Assembly: GCA_041394145.1 (NCBI GenBank) | Contig: JAWKIW010000017.1 | Location: 58,219-122,218, forward strand | Direction of reading: 5' to 3' | DNA from: JAWKIW01 sp041394145 | Lineage (GTDB): Bacteria > Actinomycetota > Acidimicrobiia > Acidimicrobiales > Acidimicrobilacustridaceae | Length of the DNA: 64,000 nt | Shown here: piece by piece, positions 25,339-34,233 of the stretch | How the letters are laid out: every line of letters begins with the position of its first letter | Numbering within the stretch: position 1 is the stretch's first letter | The notes under the pieces: model-generated | What the model was told of the DNA's origin: nothing | The model's input: the letters and a program-made list of their open reading frames with translations, nothing else | Databases searched by the model: none | Position numbers and translations under genes: made by a program

Positions 25339-26193
25339 TCAGGTGCCGGCGCCCTCGGGCTTGGCGTCGGCGGTGGCGGCGGCCGGGGCGGCCTCGCCGC
25401 CCGCGGCCGAGCCGGCGGCCACCTGCTCGGCCGGTTCGCCGGAGCCGGCACCGACCTCGCCGGTGGCGGCGGGAGCCAGGCCCAGCTGCTCGCGGATCTG
25501 GCTGAGCCGGGCTTGGGCCTCCACGTTGCGGGCGGCGGCCTCGATCTCCATCATGTTCGACTCGACCGAGGTCTCGGTGAGCTCGGAGACGCTCTTGGCC
25601 CGGGCGTAGCGGGCCTCGATCTTGTCGCGGACCTCCTCGAACGACGGCACGTCGGCGCCGACCGTCTCGGACAGCTGGGCCATGGCGACGTTCATCTGCT
25701 CCTGCATCTTCGCCTGGTCGAGCTGGCCCATCAGCTTCTGGCGCTCGGCGAGCTTCTTCTGCAGGGCGGAGGCGTTCTGGGAGACGGCGGCCTTGGCCTG
25801 CTCGGCGGCCTGGGAGGACTGCAGCACGAGCGACTTGCCCTGCTCGATCTCGCCCTCCAGGGCGATGATGCGGTTGGCGAAGGACTCGGCGGCTGCCGTG
25901 TACTCGGTCAGCTTCTTGTCGTCGCCGGACTTCTGGGCCTCGTCGGCCATGAGGATGGCCTGGCGGGCGTTGGCGTTGAGGCGCTCGTACTCCTCCATGG
26001 AGCGGTTGAGGCGCATCTCGGCCTGCTTCTGGTTGGCGATGACGTTGGCCGCCTGCTCCTTGAGCCGCCGATGCTGCTCCTGGGCCTCGGCGATGGCCTG
26101 CTCGAGCTGGATCTTGGGATCGGCCCGCTCGTCGACACCGCTGCTGACCTTGGCGGTCATGTACTTCCACCAGCGCTTGATCGCTTTGAACAT
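25339..26193 (-). CDS. pspA: PspA/IM30 family membrane-stress protein
   Basis: Peripheral membrane ESCRT-III-like coiled-coil protein that stabilises the membrane under stress. It has 284 residues: an amphipathic N-terminus (MFKAIKRWWKYMTAKV), then nearly continuous coiled coil to about 230 (QLEQAIAEAQEQHRRLKEQAANVIANQKQAEMRL), then an Ala/Gly/Glu-rich disordered tail. TACCCT (26201-26206) lies 7 nt before the ATG, so transcription is probably leaderless and separate from murJ. Neighbouring murJ and a two-TM coiled-coil protein suggest an envelope-integrity cluster. Confidence 0.92.
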   Translation of the reverse strand: MFKAIKRWWKYMTAKVSSGVDERADPKIQLEQAIAEAQEQHRRLKEQAANVIANQKQAEMRLNRSMEEYERLNANARQAILMADEAQKSGDDKKLTEYTAAAESFANRIIALEGEIEQGKSLVLQSSQAAEQAKAAVSQNASALQKKLAERQKLMGQLDQAKMQEQMNVAMAQLSETVGADVPSFEEVRDKIEARYARAKSVSELTETSVESNMMEIEAAARNVEAQARLSQIREQLGLAPAATGEVGAGSGEPAEQVAAGSAAGGEAAPAAATADAKPEGAGT

Positions 26194-26248
26194 GGCCACC
26201 AGGGTAGGCGAACGAGCGTCGATGCGGTCCCGCGTCCACGCGAACCGG

Positions 26249-26284
26249 TCATCGGATTGCGTGCTCCAGCACGCAATCCGATGA
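26249..26284. repeat. Dispersed palindrome copy 3 (GTTCTTGT-box family)
   Basis: A perfect 17-bp stem (26249-26265 with 26268-26284) contains GGATTGCGTGCT and is flanked on the right by CAAGAACG. It lies between the murJ stop and the pspA promoter. Confidence 0.85.
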
Positions 26285-26308
26285 CAAGAACGCCAGATGT
26301 GCTGGCGG

Positions 26309-28035
26309 TCAGGTGGTGGCGCGGCGGCCGGGCAGGCGCCGGGCGAAGCGGCCGGCGGCCTCGTGCAGCTCGGGCACCCGGAACAGCGCGGCGCACGCCA
26401 GGTACACCACCACCCCGACCCCGATGCCCACCAGCATCCGGACGAGGGCGCCACCACCGGCGTCGGAGCCGACGGTGCTCCCCACCACGACCACGGCGGC
26501 GGCCATGAAGGCGGCTGCCGCGCCCATGCGCAGCAGGCTCGACACGCTGGTCACCCACGGGAACGGCCCGACCCGCCGGTGCAGCACCCAGAGGGCGAAC
26601 AGCGACGCGACCACGTAGGCGAGGGCGAACGACAGGGCGAGCCCGGCGACCCCCCACCAGCGCACGAAGGCCAAGGCGAGCACCAGGTTCACCGCGTTCT
26701 CGCCCAGGTTGATCCAGAAGGGCGTGCGGGTGTTCTTGTGGGCGTAGAAGCCCCGCATCGTGAGCAGGTACAAGCAGAACGACACCAGGCCCACCGCGAA
26801 CGCGGCCAGGGTGGGCGCGGTGCGGGCGACGTCGTCGGCGCTGAAGTTGCCCCGCTCGAAGAAGGTGGACACCACCGGCTGGGCCAGCACCAGCAGGCCG
26901 ATGGTGGCCGGCAGCACCAGGAAGACCGTGAGCCGCAGGGCCAGCAGGAACCGCCCGCCGAACCCCCGCCGGTCGCCGGCGGCGGCGAGAGCGGACAAGT
27001 CGGGCATGAAGGCGGTGATCACCGAGGCGGCCAGCAGCCCGTAGGGCAGCTGGAAGAACTGGTAGGCGAGGTTGTAGATGGTGACGTTGCCCGACTCGTT
27101 GTTGTAGGCGAGGGCGAGGATGGTCCACAGCGTGAGCTGGTTCACCGCCACGTAGCCGACCGTCCACCCCGACAGGCGGGCCACCGTGCGCACGGCGGGG
27201 TGGCGCCAGTCGAAGCGCCAGCGCAGGTGGATGCCGGCGCGCCGCAGGGCGGGACCAGCGCCACCGCCTGCAGCACGATGCCGGCGGTGACGCCGAGGCC
27301 GAGGAACACCAGCTGTGCGGTGTTGGCCCGCAGGGCGTCGGCCTCGGGGCGTCCCCCGCCGATCCAGCGGCTGAAGGCGACCAGCACCCCGATCACCACG
27401 ACGTTGTTGATGACCGGCACGAAGGCGGCCGCCGCGAACCGGCGATGGCTGTTGAGCACGCCCGACCACAGCGTCGTCAGCCCGTAGAAGACGATCTGGG
27501 GGAGGAACATCCACAAGAAGGCGGCGACGAGGAGCCGCTTGTCGCCGTCGTCGGGCACGAGCAGCGTGATCACCGGCACGGCCAGCATCGCCACGCCGGT
27601 GAGCACCACCAGCAGGACCGACATCACGGTGACCACGGCGTCGGTGGCGGCGCGGTCGCGGCGGGCGACGTTCTCGACGAAGACGGGCACCAGCGTCGCC
27701 GCCAGCACGCCGCCGGCCAGCAGGTCGTACAGCAGGTTCGGGACCGTGTTGGCGAAGTTGAAGGCGTCGGCCACCACGAAGGCGCCGAGGACCCAGACCT
27801 GGGCGACGGTGCGGGCCAGGCCGGTGACCCGGCTGAGCCCGGTGCCCACGGCCACCACCGCCGACGAGCGCACCAGCTGGCGGCTCGTGGACTGCTCCCA
27901 GCCGGCCTCCTCGATGACGGCCGGTTGGCCGATCCCGCCGGGCTCGCCCCGCTCGTCGACCACGGCGTCGATGGTGGCGGCGTCGATCGCCGCCGTGTCG
28001 GCCAGCCGGTCGGCCGGGCGGACCTCGTCGGTCAT
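26309..28035 (-). pseudogene. murJ: Lipid II flippase MurJ (MviN family), single frameshift
   Basis: Polytopic MOP-superfamily flippase for peptidoglycan precursors. The N-terminal part (RSSAVVAVGTGLSRVTGLARTVAQVWVLG, FNFANTVPNLLYDLLAGG, LPQIVFYGLTTLWSGVLNS) and the C-terminal part (YVAVNQLTLWTILALAYN, AYQFFQLPYGLLAASVITAFMPDLS, FERGNFSADD) are in different frames. The break is near 27253, where CCCGCCCTG lacks one G relative to the expected P-A-L-R-R-A-G codons. The rest is full length. As MurJ is normally essential, a sequencing error is likely. The ATG at 28035 overlaps the stop of the upstream gene. Confidence 0.88.
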
Positions 28036-29057
28036 GGGGTGCCCGGCCCGCCCCCGCCGGGACCGGCACCCGGCGCGGGCCGAGGCTGGGGCTGGGGCTG
28101 GGGTGCGGGTGCGGGCTGGGGCTGGGCCACCGGCTGGGGCTGGGGTTGCGGCGCGGAGGCCGGCGTCGGCGGCAGCAGGGGCGATGCCGGCGCGCCTGGT
28201 GGGAGGGTGGCGGGTCCCGACGCGGGCGCCGTCGTGGTCGGCCCCGGCCCGGCGCCGGTCGCGGTCGCACCGGCGGGCGGCGCCCCGCTGGAGCCCTGGC
28301 TGCTGGAGAGCTCGTCGGTCTCGGTGAGGGCGACCCGCAGCGACTCCATCTCGCCCACCACCGACTCCACGTCGGCCGACAACCCGGTGAGGTCGTCGGT
28401 CTCGTGGACGCGGGCCGCCAGCTCGATGGCCCGGGTCACCGCCTCGTCGAGGCGGGCGTCGAGCAGGCGCAGCCGGTCGCGGGTGTCGGCGATCACCTCG
28501 TCGAGGCGCTTGGCCGTCGCCAGCTGGGACTGCAGGGCCTCCACGGTCTGGCCCAGGGCCGAGGTCGGGTCGGCGGCCTGCTGGGCGCCGGCGCCGTAGG
28601 TGAGGTCGGTGAGCTGCTTGGTGATCGACGCCACGTCGATGCGGGCACGGGCGTCGGTGAGGGCCTGGCCGCTGCGGGCCACCCGCCAGCACTCCTCGAC
28701 GCCGGTGGTGACCCGGTCGCCGATCTCGCCGAGGCGGTCGCGCAGGGGGCCCTCCTTGGACTGGCGCACGGCCTCGTTGAAGTGGCGGCGGGCTCGCTTA
28801 GCCTGCCACACGAAGGTCCGCCACGGATCCTGCAGGTCGAAGGGGTCGATCCCGTCGGCGTCGAAGCCCTTGGGGATGGCGGCGGCCACCCGCGCCGCCC
28901 ACGCCGCCACGCCGATGCCGGCCGCCGCGATGATCGGCAGCCCGATGGCGATGCCCGCCGCGGCCCCGGCGCCGGCCAGCACGATGCCGAGCGGCGAGGT
29001 CATGGCCCGGGCGACCGGGCGGGTGTAGAAGCGATCCCGGAAGCGAGACGGGCCCAT
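28032..29057 (-). CDS. Two-TM coiled-coil protein of unknown function with Pro/Gln/Gly-rich tail
   Basis: I do not recognise a named family. 341 residues: a basic N-terminus, two tightly spaced hydrophobic helices (SPLGIVLAGAGAAAGIAIGLPIIAAAGIGVAAWAA), then predicted coiled coil (LGQTVEALQSQLATAKRLDEVIADTRDRLRLLDARLDEAV), then an acidic Ser-rich stretch and a repetitive Pro/Gln tail (QPQPQPVAQPQPAPAP). The ATG at 29057 has CAGACT 7 nt upstream. It is first in an operon with murJ (ATGA overlap). The topology and neighbours suggest a membrane scaffold linked to the PspA/MurJ functions, by inference only. Confidence 0.7.
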   Translation of the reverse strand: MGPSRFRDRFYTRPVARAMTSPLGIVLAGAGAAAGIAIGLPIIAAAGIGVAAWAARVAAAIPKGFDADGIDPFDLQDPWRTFVWQAKRARRHFNEAVRQSKEGPLRDRLGEIGDRVTTGVEECWRVARSGQALTDARARIDVASITKQLTDLTYGAGAQQAADPTSALGQTVEALQSQLATAKRLDEVIADTRDRLRLLDARLDEAVTRAIELAARVHETDDLTGLSADVESVVGEMESLRVALTETDELSSSQGSSGAPPAGATATGAGPGPTTTAPASGPATLPPGAPASPLLPPTPASAPQPQPQPVAQPQPAPAPQPQPQPRPAPGAGPGGGGPGTP

Positions 29058-29174
29058 CCCGACCAGTCTGCCGCACGAACCCCGCCGACCCCTGCCGCCC
29101 GGCGCCGCCTGGGGACCACGTGGGCCGGGCATCGCTTTGCACAGGCTTTATGGACCGCGGCCTACGGTGCCGCG

Positions 29175-29876
29175 GTGAGGATCCTCGTCGTCGAGGACGA
29201 GGCGGACATCGCCGTCGCCCTGCGCCGCGGGCTCGAAGCCGAGGGCTATGCCGTCGACATCGCCCCCGACGGCGATGACGCCCTGTGGCTGGCCCGCGAG
29301 CGCGACTACGCCACCATCGTGCTCGACCTGATGCTGCCCGGCCTCAACGGGTTCCGGATCTGCCGGACGCTGCGCGACGAGGAGAACTGGACGCCGATCC
29401 TGGTGCTCACGGCCAAGAACGGCGAGTTCGACGAAGCCGAGGCGCTGGACTGCGGCGCCGACGACTTCCTGCGCAAGCCCTTCAGCCACGTCGTGCTGGC
29501 CGCCCGCCTCCGGGCGCTCGTGCGGCGCGGCAGCCGGGAGCGGCCGCCGGTGCTGTGCGTGGACGGGCTCGAGATCGACCCGGCGTCGCGGGAGTGCCGT
29601 CGCGACGGGCAGACCATCGAGCTGACCAGCCGGGAGCTGGCCGTGCTCGAGACGCTCATGCGCGCGCCCGGCACCGTCCTGTCGAAGTCCGACATCCTCG
29701 AGTCGGTGTGGGACGAGCACTTCGCCGGCGACCCCAACATCGTCGAGGTCTACATCGCCCGGCTCCGCCGGAAGGTCGATCAACCCTTCGGCCGCACGAC
29801 CATCCAGACCGTGCGCGGGTCCGGGTACCGCATCAGCCCGACCCGCTCGCCGTCGACCGCGGCCGTGGGGCCGTGA
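29175..29876 (+). CDS. OmpR/PhoB-family response regulator
   Basis: DNA-binding regulator of a two-component system. It has 233 residues: a receiver domain 1-115 (VEDEADIAVALRRGLEAEGY, phospho-acceptor D51 in VLDLMLPG, LRKPF switch Lys) and a winged helix about 130-225 (ELTSRELAVLETLMRAPGTVLSKSDILESVW, VEVYIARLRRKVD, TVRGSGYRI). The GTG at 29175 has TACGGT 6 nt upstream, a leaderless start. The stop overlaps a GTG that opens the kinase frame. Its targets are not visible, but the PspA/MurJ operon is divergent from it. Confidence 0.95.
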   Translation: MRILVVEDEADIAVALRRGLEAEGYAVDIAPDGDDALWLARERDYATIVLDLMLPGLNGFRICRTLRDEENWTPILVLTAKNGEFDEAEALDCGADDFLRKPFSHVVLAARLRALVRRGSRERPPVLCVDGLEIDPASRECRRDGQTIELTSRELAVLETLMRAPGTVLSKSDILESVWDEHFAGDPNIVEVYIARLRRKVDQPFGRTTIQTVRGSGYRISPTRSPSTAAVGP

Positions 29877-31350
29877 TCCGGCGTCGTCGCGCCGGCCGCC
29901 GCTGAGGCGCGCGCCGCATCACCGTCGTCGTCACGCTCGCCTTCACCCTGGCCGCCGCCGCCCTGTCGATCGCCCTCATCACCGTCCTGCGCAACCAGTT
30001 CATCGGCGACGTGGACCAGGCCAACGACCGCCGTGCGCGCGACATCGCCTCCCTCCTCGACAGCGACCCGGCGGTGGACGGCTCGGTGTCGGTCGAGCTG
30101 CCGGCCAGCCGGGGAGACTCCGACCTCGCCCAGGTCGTGGCGTCCGACGGCTCGGTCCTCGCGTCCAGCGCCAACCTCGAGGGCCAGCCGGCGCTGCCGC
30201 ACAGCTCGACCGCGCCGATCACCGTGACGAACCTGCCGCTCGGGGACCACACCGCGCCCTACCGGCTGACCGCCGTCGTGCAGATCGGCTCGGACGGCAC
30301 CCCCCGCACCGTCGTGGTGGGCCGCTCCCTGGAGCGCATCGACGACACCCTCGACGCCATCGTCGCCGCCCTGCTGCTCGGCGTGCCGGCGCTCGCTGCT
30401 GTGGTGGCCCTCCTCACGTGGTCGGCCGTGGAGCGGTCGCTGCGTCCGGTGGAGGCCATCCGGGAGGAGTTCTCCCAGATCACCACCTCGGACCTGCACC
30501 GCCGGGTGCCCCACCCCCGCACCGGCGACGAGGTGGGCGCGCTCGCCGACACGCTCAACGAGACGCTCGAGCTCCTCGAGCAGGACGTGATGCGCCAGCA
30601 GCGCTTCGTCGCCGATGCGGCCCACGAGCTGCGCAGCCCCCTCTCGGCGCTGTCCTTCCAGCTCGAGCTGGTGCTCACCAACCCCGGCAGCATCGACCCG
30701 GCGACCACGACCGTCTCGCTGCTCAACCAGGCTCGACGCCTCGAGCAGCTCATCGACGACCTGCTGCTGCTGGCGCGCCACGACGCCGGCCGCGCCGGTC
30801 GCCGCCGTCTCGTCGACCTCGACGAGCTCGTCCTCGAGGAGGCGCAGCGGGCCCGCCTGACCAGCCCCATCCCCATCGACACGACGGCGGTGTCGTCGGC
30901 CCAGGTCCGGGCCGACAGCGACAGCGTGCAGCGGGTGGTCCGGAACCTGCTCGACAACGCCGTGCGGCACGCGAGGTCGGGGGTGACCGTGGCGCTGCGC
31001 GAGGTGGGCGGAACGGCGGTGCTCACCGTCGACGACGATGGCGCCGGCATCCCCGCCGCCGACCGCCACCGGATCTTCGAGCGGTTCCGCGGCTCGACGG
31101 TGCTCGCGACCGACGCACCGGCGGCTCGGGCCTCGGTCTGGCCATCAGCGCCGAGGTCGTCGCGGATCACCACGGCAGGATCGAGGCGTCGGCGAGCCCG
31201 TCGGGTGGCGCCCGGCTCGTGGTGACGCTGCCCTCGGCCGGCCTGGCGCCCACGAAGGTCCACCCCGCCGCCGACGGGGAGGTGGCGATCGCTGCCGTGG
31301 GCCCGTCGGCCCCGGGTCCGGGGCCGGCCGAGACTGCGCCGAGCCGCTGA
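29873..31350 (+). pseudogene. Sensor histidine kinase, interrupted by an in-frame TGA and a frameshift
   Basis: Partner of the preceding regulator. The GTG at 29873 overlaps the regulator stop but reads only ten codons before TGA (29903-29905). The same frame then continues through a TM helix (ITVVVTLAFTLAAAALSIALITV), a sensor region, a second TM, HAMP, the H-box (FVADAAHELRSPLSAL) and N/G1 boxes (LLDNAVRHA, DDDGAGIP). The last start after the TGA (GTG 30011) would lose the first TM. Near 31108 the frame shifts again, and TGGSGLGLAIS (G2 box) is in another frame ending at 31350. Either two errors or a dead kinase. Confidence 0.82.
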
Positions 31351-31363
31351 CGGCGGCGGCCGC

Positions 31364-31416
31364 GACGAGCGGTCGGGCGAGCGGACGGGCGAGCGGACGG
31401 GCGAGCGGGTGGGCGG
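31364..31416. repeat. 12-bp tandem repeat (GGGCGAGCGGAC)
   Basis: About four imperfect copies of a 12-bp unit lie directly after the kinase stop. The gap to 31513 contains no gene. Confidence 0.7.
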
Positions 31417-31513
31417 TGGTTGGCCTCAACACGGCACGGCGCGTGCGGCGAGTCGGCCGGTGTTCCGGCGTCGCACCGTCGCCGGAACGTCGTCGACCGG
31501 GAGGCCGGATCGC

Positions 31514-33122
31514 TCAGGACGCCCCGGCCAACAGGTAGGCGAGGCACGTCGGCGTCCCCGCCCGGAAGAAGTCCCAGTCGTGGCCCCCGTCGAGCAGCTG
31601 GACGTCGTGGACCTGGCCGACGGCCGCCATGGCCGCGGCGTAGCGGTGCGCCTCGTCGACCGCCTCGTGGTCGTCGCGCGCCGCGAGCAGCAGGGTCCGG
31701 GCGCCGTCGGCGGCGACGTGCTGGACGGGTGACGCCGCGTCCCGCACGGTCTGCGTCTCGCCGGCGAAGGCCGGGTCCTCGGCGGAGAAGTAGCCCCCGA
31801 GCGAGCACACCGCATCGACGTGCATCGTCGGGCGGTCGGCGAGGTAGGCGGCCCCGTACCCACCGGCCGACAGTCCCATCACGCCCCAGTGGCCGTTCGT
31901 GCGGTAGGTGGCGTCGACCCAGCGCTGCAGGTCCTCTCCTACGGCGGCGCCGAGGCGCTGCTTCGAGGTGTCGGCGAAGTCACCGTCGGACACCACGGGG
32001 CCGTGGCCGTCGGGCACCACGGCGATGAAGGGTGCGGTCCCGGCGGCGATCGACGGCAGGTCCAGCCCGGTGAAGGCGTCGTCGGGTGCCCCGGGCCGTC
32101 CGTGGAGGATCTCGACCACCGGGTAGCGGTCCGTGGAGGAGTCGTAGCCGGCGGGCAGCAGCACCAGCACGCGGCGGTCTCCGCCGGTGGAGGGGGTCGG
32201 ATAGCGGACGTCGAGGAGGTGCGCGCCACCGATGGCTGCCGACGCGGCATCGGCGGTGCCCGAGGGGTCGGACCCCCGGGTCACCGCCGCAGGGGTCGCC
32301 GGCAGGGCCCGGCTCGCACCGACCCATCCCAGGCAGCTCGCGAGCAGCAGGCCCGGCACCACCGCGAGCGCGGCACGACGGGATGCCGCGGTGTGGTCCA
32401 CGTCCGCCCGGGCGCGCCGTCGATCCCGCACCGGGTGCCACCGGTCGAGCAGCCGGCCGGCGACCAGGCCGACGGTGAAGGCGCACAGGTGCTCCCAGTC
32501 CGCGAGCTCGTGGTGCACCACCAGGCCGCTGAGCACGAACAGCACCGCACCGATGGTGAGCCGGCGGTCGCGCACGATGGCGACCAGCGCCCCGCCGCCG
32601 CCGGCGGTGATGGCCGACGCGCCGTAGTCGAGCGTCTCGAGGGCGCGAGGCCAGCTCGACGTGCAGCGCGGACCCGATGCCCAGCCCGGCCGTCACCAGC
32701 CCGGGCCCGGCGACCACGGACACGATCGACACGGTCGTCGCTCGCACGGTGCCGGCCAGCAGCTCGTAGGTCCCGAGCATCAGCGCCAGCGAGAGGGGGA
32801 TCGACACGGCCATGAACGCGTCGCGGGTGAGCAGCTGGCTGGTGAGGACGTTGCGCCAGTGGCCGGCGAGCAGGCCGCTGCCGCTGAAGCCCCAGCGGTA
32901 GGTCGCCTCGAGGCCGAGCTCGGTGCCGAACACGCCCTGGTGCACGGCGACGGCGACCACGGCGCCGATCAGCGCCACGGTCAGCACCGGGGGGTGGAGC
33001 CGTCCGCCGGCCACCGATCGCGCCGCCGCCACAGCCGGTGGACCCGGTCGTGGCGGCGGTGGAGGCGTCGGGAGGTCGGGGTGGTCGGCCGGGGCGACCA
33101 GGGTCATCGGTTCCGGCGGCAT
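31514..33122 (-). pseudogene. Rhomboid-like membrane domain fused to an esterase domain, one frameshift
   Basis: N-terminal ~200 residues: six hydrophobic helices with rhomboid-like landmarks (YRWGFSGSGLLAGHWRNVLTSQLL, LDYGASAITAGGGG with a GxS serine, WEHLCAFTVGLVAG with a late-helix His). C-terminal ~270 residues: an esterase/mycolyltransferase-type alpha/beta hydrolase (LLPAGYDSSTDRYPVVEILHG, GLSAGGYGA nucleophile elbow, GGHDWDFF). The two halves are in different frames, joined by an indel near 32645 inside the membrane domain. The start ATG at 33122 overlaps the end of the MprF-like gene by 19 nt. Proteolytic function of the rhomboid part is unproven. Confidence 0.7.
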
Positions 33123-34136
33123 GCGGCCAGCACCCCGTCGGGGCTGTAGCGCGCCCGACCGCCAGGGTGGCGCCCGGCAGGTGCCGGCGGGAGGGCACCA
33201 CGAGGTAGCGGGGCTCCCAGCGCGGCGCGAACTTGGCCTTGTAGCGACGCAGGGAGGTCGTCGGGTACACGCGCTCGCCGACTCGGCCGCGGGACCGGGG
33301 CACGGCGCCGAGGCTCACCCTCTCGACGCCGGCGCCGGCCAGCTCGAGCAGGCTCTCGGCGATCAGCAGGTCCATCGTCGGGTTGGGGGCGCCCGGGGCG
33401 CGCCGCATCAGGTCCAGCACCCGCGCCCGCCCGCCGTCGTAGGCGTGCCAGGTGAGCAGGCCGACGACGCTGTCGTCGGCGTCGATCGCCACCCGGGTGT
33501 CGCGGGACGAGAAGGCGTCGGGGTCGAACCGTCCGAGGGTGAAGCCCATCTCGCCGCCCCGCTTGGTCGCCAGCCACTCGGCGGAGACCTTGGCGGCGTC
33601 GGTGCGGTGCACCGACGACCACGGGACGACCCGGAGTCCGGCACGTCGGGCCGAGGACACGCTGTGGCGCACGTTGGCCATCCGCTTGCCGGCGAGGGTG
33701 AACTCGCCCAGGTCGACGATGGCGTCGTCGGCCATCGCCACCGTGTGCAGGCCGCGGGCGGCGTAGGGGGTCGGATCGACGGCCGCGGCGAGGACCGGCC
33801 GCAGGTGGAGCCGTCGGAGCAGGGCCAGGGCGTCGTCGAGGGCGCTCCTCGCCGCCGGGCGGCGCGATGGGGTCGGTGGCCATCACCGCCCACCGCCCCC
33901 GACGCACGAAGCCGACCAGGCCCCCGAGGGGCAGCTCGTGCACCTCGCCCGGGGCCGAGCGTGAACGGGCTCACCGAGGACCGGCCCCACCGGCGCACCC
34001 GGTCGGTCGCCGGGAGCCGCCGAGGCAGCGCGTGGGTGGGGTCGCCGGGGGCGTCGCGGGGGGTGCGCCGCGGTCGGCGGGCCGGTGGGGCCAGGTCCAT
34101 GGCGGGGGGCCGTGGCGGGCTGAGGGCTGCGGTCAT
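33104..34136 (-). pseudogene. MprF-like phosphatidylglycerol aminoacyl-transferase domain protein (DUF2156), three frameshifts
   Basis: Core frame: VDLGEFTLAGKRMANVRHSVSSARRAGLRVVPW, WLATKRGGEMGFTLGRFD and SLRRYKAKFAPRWEPRYLVVP, characteristic of the C-terminal catalytic domain of MprF/LysX enzymes that attach amino acids to phosphatidylglycerol. No flippase TM domain is present. The N-terminal part is split over two other frames (VSPFTL; VHELPLGGLVGFVRRGRWAVMATDP), and the last 17 residues (YSPDGVLAACRRNR) are in a third, with breaks near 33965, 33870 and 33152. Upstream CACGAT (6 nt before the ATG) and an inverted repeat at 34179 suggest a regulated promoter. It is coupled to the rhomboid-like/esterase gene. 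Confidence 0.75.
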
Positions 34137-34178
34137 GTGGCCATCGTGCGCCCCGGGCCATGACGCCGACCTGAACCG

Positions 34179-34198
34179 ACCTGAACGCCTGTTCAGGT
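34179..34198 (-). promoter_or_regulatory. Inverted-repeat operator upstream of the MprF-like operon
   Basis: ACCTGAAC-N4-GTTCAGGT is perfect over 8-bp arms, with an extra half-site (ACCTGAAC at 34169-34176) 10 bp away. It is centred about 52 bp upstream of the MprF-like ATG and just beyond the stop of the VWA gene. The layout resembles TetR-family operators. The cognate regulator is not in the window. Confidence 0.5.
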
Positions 34199-34233
34199 AG
34201 GGGCGGCGGCGGGTGGCGGCGGACCGGCCGGCG

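Noticed and set aside
29903..29905. TGA in the kinase as a selenocysteine codon
   Set aside because: No SECIS-like element was seen, the position is in a non-catalytic N-terminus, and a second frameshift in the same gene points to error or decay.
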